In this document: in pieces, positions 59,067-64,000 of the stretch
Layout of the letters: each line of letters opens with the position of its first letter
Numbering within the stretch: the stretch's first letter is position 1
Source: Symbiodinium natans
Taxonomy: Eukaryota; Sar; Dinophyceae; Suessiales; Symbiodiniaceae
NCBI GenBank assembly: GCA_905221605.1
Contig: CAJNDS010002305.1
Location: forward strand, 62,001-126,000
Length of the DNA: 64,000 bases
Direction of reading: 5' to 3'
The notes under the pieces: generated by a model
Seen by the model: the letters and a program-made list of their open reading frames with translations, nothing else
The model's database searches: none
Told to the model about the DNA's origin: nothing
Translations under genes and position numbers: made by a program

Positions 59067-59935
59067 ATGCTCGTGAAGAACTGTGGGCTGATTGTCTGCC
59101 AAGCCATTGGCCCAGGCAGCACGGGCCGCAACAGGGGAGGGGTGAAGCGGTTTGGGCATCTTGCTTGGGATGAGGAGTTCAAGTATTTATTAGTGTTCAC
59201 TTTTTGGGGCCTTTGTGTTGCCCTCCTTGTTCCCTCTTCGCGGTTTTGTGGTTTGCTTTTCGATTCTGCAGCTTTGAGGCGTTTGTATTTAGGGTCAGGG
59301 TTTCCTTGGGAGGGGTTTAGGGTTAGAGTTTGCATGGTCCACTTGTTTGGCAAGAGTAAGATGTGCTGATAGATTGTGCTTGCTGCGTATTGCGTGGGAA
59401 GAGCTGGCTGAACTGTACCACACGTCCTTCATTCTTCGAAACACATCGTTACGCGCTTGGTCTTTGAACCTTGTCGCTTTGCATTGCCGCGTGCGTGAGA
59501 TCACACTCTCCTCACAATCGTTTGTACGTTCTGTGGTCTGTATCGTCCCACCATCCACATTGAAGCTGACTTGGTGCCCCCGCGTGACTTTTGCACACTT
59601 TTCGGCCACACGGTTCCGTGCAGTCCTAGATGTCCTTGCAGCGGGGCAGACTGCTGCGTTCCACACAGCGCCTTGAACCACAGATATGGCCGAGACGCTC
59701 GTCTCCATCGTCAAGAAGAGGGAGAGTTGGAGGCAGGGTTGTTCAAGGTTGCTTGGTTGTGTTGCAAGGAGCTATAGACAAAATGCGTAGATGCTGCATC
59801 CCTGCACGACTATTGAAGTTGATTGAAAACGCAATTGACACGGCAATATGGTCATGGAACATTGAAAACAGCCTAAACCTTGCAGCAGTAGCGGGCTCTT
59901 TGTTTGACGAACTTTTGAAAGGGACGTGAACTGAT
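59067..59935 (+). CDS. unrecognised multi-exon gene
   Basis: Plus-strand pieces: MLVKNCGLIVCQAIGPGSTG with KRFGHLAWDEEFKYLLVFTF (from 59067, just after CAG at the array end), EELAELYHTSFILRNTSLRA with LTWCPRVTFAHFSATRFRAV (59380-59676), and a strongly protein-like last piece LQGAIDKMRRCCIPARLLKL, IENAIDTAIWSWNIENSLNL, AAVAGSLFDELLKG, stop near 59929. The first two pieces are in different frames, so introns are needed. Minus-strand frame 59295-59714 competes with the middle piece. No family recognised. Confidence 0.4.
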
Positions 59936-60349
59936 GAATAGGCGCGGGTTCCACTCAAGCGGAGGTGATGGTCCCTGGTTGTGGGTGTCTTGCGGGGTTC
60001 CTGTATAGCTATTCTTCTGCCTCGCATCTGCTTGGTCAGTTGCCACCCTTGCACTAGTCTGAGCCACTCTAGTATTCCCTCTCCACTAGTTGCTCGCAGC
60101 TCAGTTCAAATGGCGAACAAATATGAGATGGTGTTGTCACCAAAAGGGTTGAGCCCCCTTTTTTTCTTTTTTTAAGAAATTTCAAAATCTATTTTTGAAT
60201 AATATTAGTGTATGTTGAAATTCATATTATTATTATATTATTATTGTTGTTGTTTTTTTTCAAACTTTTGTCTGAAGCTCAGACATGTCTCAGCACGAGC
60301 TAAGAGGCCCGGAGAAGGGTTGGACCGCCAAAGTCGGGGAACGCCCATG

Positions 60350-60425
60350 TTAGGGCTTGGGGTTAGGGGTTTAGGGTTTAGGGTTTAGGGTTTAGGGTGT
60401 AGGGTTTAGGGTTTAGGGTTTAGGA
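60350..60425. repeat. TTTAGGG array
   Basis: About ten heptamers, with TTGGGGT and TGTAGGG variants. Confidence 0.92.
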
Positions 60426-60527
60426 TTTACTTCGAAAGACTTGATAACAAGTGCTCTCCGAGAACAACCCGATGATGTTTAGCCATCTGGTGGGGAAGTT
60501 CGAGCCATCTAAAACCCTCTTGCAAAG

Positions 60528-60620
60528 ACCCCTAAACCCTAGACCCTAAACCCTAAACCCTAAACCCCAAACCCTAAACCCTAAACCCCAAACCCTAAAC
60601 CCTAAACCCCAAACCCTAAG
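60528..60620. repeat. CCCTAAA array with regularly spaced CCCCAAA
   Basis: About 13 heptamers; a CCCCAAA variant recurs every third unit (60566-60615), a 21-base higher-order pattern. Confidence 0.93.
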
Positions 60621-60658
60621 TAAGTCCCATCGATCCATGAAGCTCTGCTGGCAGAGGT

Positions 60659-61147
60659 ATGGCTTCGGCCGAAATCTGCACAAGTCAGGGCACCTTGGTG
60701 CGCAACGCTAGGGGCTTGGGAGTCTGGGTTTGGGTATTCGGTGACTCAGCGAAGTTGGAGGTGGGGAGAATCCCGGCCATACCAAACCTTCCCAAGCCTC
60801 TCGCTGAAAGCCCTTCAGGTTGGTTCTCATGGTGTTTAAACACAAGCATGGGAGGGCGGGTGACCTTGGTGATCCCCTTCGATGCTTGTAGGCTCTTTTG
60901 GCGGTGGTTTTTTGTTTACTTTTTTGAGGATGGAAGTTCAAAAATGCTGCAGCAAGGTCTCGTGAGACCCCGCGTTTTTTGGAGTAGAACACTGGCTGCA
61001 AAATGCGATAAGAACAGGCACTTAAAAAACAAGTTCGGTTGGAACCCGCCGCTTCGCCTTCAGCTCTGCCCTGGCAATTTTGAGCCCGCTGGATTTTGCG
61101 CCTTTCAGGGTTTTGGGTCTCTTTACTATATCCCCCTTGGGAAGTAG
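60659..61147 (+). CDS. long open frame, doubtful
   Basis: 162 codons from ATG at 60659 (MASAEICTSQGTLVRNARGL), unusually long for this intron-rich genome. Composition is Trp/Phe-rich and not clearly natural, and the minus strand is also open (60708-61001). No family recognised. Confidence 0.25.
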   Translation: MASAEICTSQGTLVRNARGLGVWVWVFGDSAKLEVGRIPAIPNLPKPLAESPSGWFSWCLNTSMGGRVTLVIPFDACRLFWRWFFVYFFEDGSSKMLQQGLVRPRVFWSRTLAAKCDKNRHLKNKFGWNPPLRLQLCPGNFEPAGFCAFQGFGSLYYIPLGK

Positions 61148-61373
61148 TATTTCTTGGTTTGGATCTTCGGGTTTGGGTGTGGTGTCGATGCAGCCACGGG
61201 TGGTGTAGGTCGAGATTTGAAGAAGGGTCGTTGAAAACAGCTTTCCGGGGGGACAGGTAGGGCCTGCCCTCAAAGACATAGCTCCGTGCAAACGATGCTG
61301 CTTCTATCCTCGGTTTTCAGGAGGAAGCCAGGAGGCTCGAGAAGAATCCTCAGGACACAGTCCCACATTCCTG

Positions 61374-61416
61374 GACCCTAAACCCTAAACCCTAGACCCT
61401 AAACCCTAAACCCTAT
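61374..61416. repeat. short CCCTAAA array
   Basis: Six heptamers including one CCCTAGA. Confidence 0.9.
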
Positions 61417-61522
61417 AGAGAACCTGAGGGCAAGCCAAGCATCCCCTCGTGTAGATGGCAGGCTCTCGGAGTGGCTTCCGCAAGGCATGACCATCGGTGA
61501 GGCCCCCGTGCTGTAAAAAAGA

Positions 61523-61546
61523 CAGGGTTTAGGGTTTAGGGTTTAG
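61523..61546. repeat. short TTTAGGG array
   Basis: Three heptamers in the opposite orientation to the array 110 bases to the left. Confidence 0.85.
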
Positions 61547-61549
61547 TGT

Positions 61550-62905
61550 TTTGGGGTGGGTGGAGTTCGACTGTCTGGGCTCAGGATGGGGCTTCAGGGT
61601 TTGGTGGTTGGGGATTTGGCATGCAGAAGGGTGAAGCCACCCATGATGCGCTGTCAAGCACGCGCTCAGACTGATGGACCACCTGAAGCCGCAAGCTGAT
61701 TCCTGAGGCCCCTACACCAACATGCCCGGTTCAGAGCTTTCCGGTCTAAGGTGAAAGGTCCTCCCTGAGCATGGGCATTGCAAATTAGATCGTGGTTTGC
61801 TTGGGATCACGGGGGTTCGCTTCGGCAGTGGAAAGTGCAGGACCATCGGGCCCAGTGGCAGCAAGCGACACAGAAGGCCCTTGCCGTGATGCGCAGCGAT
61901 GTGATGCGTTTGCTAGGGTATTCACGCATTGCATGCTCGTTCATTCAAGCACTCTAGTCTACATCGCTGTATCAGCCTGTATCCCTTACTTTTCGACACG
62001 GTAGCTCGAAACGCTGAAGCCAGGAAAGCTACCCAGCAGGCCCCGCAATCTCCGAAATCCTGAACACAGAAGCAGTGTCTGCAGCCGTTTGACACTTCAC
62101 GGCGGCGGGGGTCCGCGCTGCGAAATCCTGCACGCCCGCAGCTGAAGTTTTCAAAGCAGCAGATGCTCAGGGCTAGTGTTGCTTGCCAGCCGGGTTCTCA
62201 GGGCTTCCTAGAGCTGGGGCTTACGAGATTGGTCTAAACATTGCTGTAAAACTTCTGGGCTTATGAAGCTGGCCGGCCCTTGCCAATAATAATTTACAAA
62301 ATTAGTACGGCCCTGGGTCTTCCAAAGGGTGGTAAATTGAGGCATGCTTCGGTCTGCGGGTTTAGGGTTTCGGGTTTAGGGTGTAGGGTTTAGGGTTTAG
62401 GGTTGAACATTTCCGGTAAAGCCGCGTAGAGTTGGCTACGAAACAAAGTTGGCACGCCAAGCGATTTAAAGGTCCATGCCGTTTGCTTCTACTCTTCGGG
62501 CTGTGGATTCTGAAGCGTAATTTGGGAGATTGCCGAGCCTGTCCTTTAGAATTCCTGGGCTTCAGACGTTTAGGGGTCTAGGCCCGAAACATCGCCACGG
62601 GGGATTCATGCAGCTGGCGCCCCTGTTCCTTTTGCCATGCCTTTGCAGTGCGGCGGACTGGAACCTTATTCCAGACTGGGACCCTGTATCCCCCTTGGGA
62701 ATCATTGTTTTTATGTTTGTTTATATAAAAACCCAAGAGCATATAAAAAATGTTGTGTTTATGAAGGTTCTAAGGGGAGTATAGGAGCACGCACCCTTCT
62801 TGCACGGCGTCGCGTCGGCGGACCCTTTGGGTGACCGGGTTCTGATCTGGACGCGTGTCAGCAGCCACGGTGCGGACACACAAGTTGCAGCTCCGCCTTT
62901 CTTGG
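61550..62905. other. no convincing gene
   Basis: Short open frames only (for example plus 62530-62784) with no recognisable motif. Confidence 0.35.
62358..62405. repeat. short TTTAGGG array
   Basis: Six heptamers with TTTCGGG and TGTAGGG variants. Confidence 0.9.
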
Positions 62906-62907
62906 GG

Positions 62908-62964
62908 CAGCCATTATTATTATTATTGTTATTATTATTATTCTTATTATTGTGATTATTATTG

Positions 62965-63063
<99 letters not shown>

Positions 63064-63086
63064 TATTATTTTATTATTTATTATTA

Positions 63087-63155
<69 letters not shown>

Positions 63156-63238
63156 TATTATTATTATTATTATTATATTATTATTATATTATTTATTTTA
63201 TTATTATTTATTTGTTGTTTATTTTTATTTTTTTTATG
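62908..63238. repeat. (TTA)n microsatellite
   Basis: About 330 bases of TTA trinucleotide with occasional indels. The poly-Leu, poly-Tyr and poly-Ile frames are artefacts. Confidence 0.97.
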
Positions 63239-63239
63239 G

Positions 63240-63959
63240 GGGGGGGTTATGCTGTTGTCTGTCGTGGAATACTTCGAAGAGCGAGTTGAGTTGGTCTTAC
63301 CTGGCCGCGGGGGCCCGAATATCACCTCCAGAAGAAACAAGCCAGAGCCAACACGAGCCCTAAGACGACAACCCTCACAAGCGCAGGCACAGAGCGAGAA
63401 AGAGCACAGCTCTCACAAGCACAAGCGGAGCACAAACATGGAGCACATACCAAGCTGGCATGCGTTGCAAAAGCTCAAGCGTACCTCAGTGCAAGATCCC
63501 TTTGCGCAAGTCGGCCATAAAGGCCAACCCTGATAACCGTTTCACAGCCTGTCACCCCAAGCCGCGTGGGCCTACCGCAGAAGCTGCTTGCTGGACGTAC
63601 CAGGAAGGAACCAGGCTCTCAGCACGCTACATTGGCAGCTGTTGCTCGGTCCGACTGCCTCAGGGCCTCAGACCTTGAGCCCTCTCAAGGAAAGTGATGA
63701 TGGCACGAATGACGGCACTTTTCAAGGCGCTTGAGGTGGCACTGCTCCACCAAGCTGTTTGCAATCTACAAACCTTCTGCAAGTGCACGACTTCCAACCC
63801 AGATCTGAGCACTCGCACCAAAAATGCGCGGCCAACGTGGTGGATGCAGCCGAAATTCATGACAAAAAGAAAAGCGAATAAGAAACACATCACCAGGCAT
63901 AGAAAACGTGTTCTGGCGCTGGTGCCTGTGCTGCACCTGCATAGTCCGAAAGCAACTGA
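63240..63959. other. no convincing gene
   Basis: Plus frame 63694-63966 and minus frame 63660-63893 overlap and are both open. Neither shows a known motif. Confidence 0.3.
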
Positions 63960-64000
63960 GCCCTAAACCCTAAACCCTAAACCCTAAGCCCTAAACCCTA
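63960..64000. repeat. CCCTAAA array cut by the window end
   Basis: Five to six heptamers continuing to the last base. Whether this is another interstitial array or a true chromosome end cannot be told from the window. Confidence 0.93.

Noticed and set aside
62855-63533. Leu-, Tyr- and Ile-rich open frames
   Set aside because: Trinucleotide TTA microsatellite artefact.
63960-64000. True chromosome end
   Set aside because: The array runs to the last base, but so many interstitial arrays of similar length exist here that the window edge alone is no evidence.

Overview
This window looks like nuclear DNA of a dinoflagellate, probably of the Symbiodinium type. Three things support this. (1) Interstitial telomere-type TTTAGGG/CCCTAAA arrays occur about every 2-3 kb. 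(2) Genes are cut into very small exons. (3) Nearly every intron I could place ends in AG followed by an exonic G, while its donor is usually GC or GA and only sometimes GT, which is a known dinoflagellate peculiarity. Because exons are so short, single-frame open reading frames are misleading. The genes below were assembled by eye by joining conserved peptides across splice sites, and in the best cases exon lengths and phases close exactly.

Region 1-21 kb reads almost entirely on the minus strand. From left to right it holds: an unrecognised membrane-anchored/coiled-coil gene (about 2.1-2.9 kb); a branched-chain amino-acid aminotransferase (3.4-8.3 kb, at least 16 exons, with microsatellites and telomere-type arrays inside its introns); an unrecognised multi-exon gene (9.2-11.1 kb); a coiled-coil protein with a C-terminal membrane segment (11.6-12.3 kb); an ADP-ribosyltransferase-like protein (12.4-13.9 kb); a small secreted-type protein (14.7-15.1 kb); ribosomal protein L7/uL30 (17.0-19.4 kb, 12 coding exons plus a likely ATG exon); and weak coding signal at 20.5-21.1 kb.

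Region 21-37 kb is mostly repeats: several minisatellites, a G-rich/GAAG low-complexity block, a palindromic GC-rich patch, a frame-broken intronless gene copy (31.6-32.5 kb), weak minus-strand reading frames (33.7-35.8 kb) and a long degenerate telomere-like tract (36.0-36.5 kb).

Region 37-64 kb reads mostly on the plus strand, with some minus-strand exons. The clearest content is a tandem pair of TspO/MBR-like (tryptophan-rich sensory protein) membrane-protein genes at 38.4-39.4 and 40.9-42.1 kb. They are recognisable paralogues that share no intron position, and the duplicated unit stops at a telomere-type array. Further right are a multi-exon membrane-protein gene (51.2-53.5 kb), a small membrane-anchored minus-strand gene (56.6-56.9 kb), an unrecognised plus-strand gene (59.1-59.9 kb), many isolated exon-like pieces and a run of telomere-type arrays reaching the last base.

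No rRNA, tRNA, CRISPR array, transposase or operon was recognised. The identifiable genes are housekeeping or membrane proteins (translation, branched-chain amino-acid metabolism, TspO-like, ADP-ribosylation) with no obvious shared pathway. The striking signals are architectural: telomere-type repeats inside introns, non-canonical splicing, and paralogues with mutually exclusive introns.
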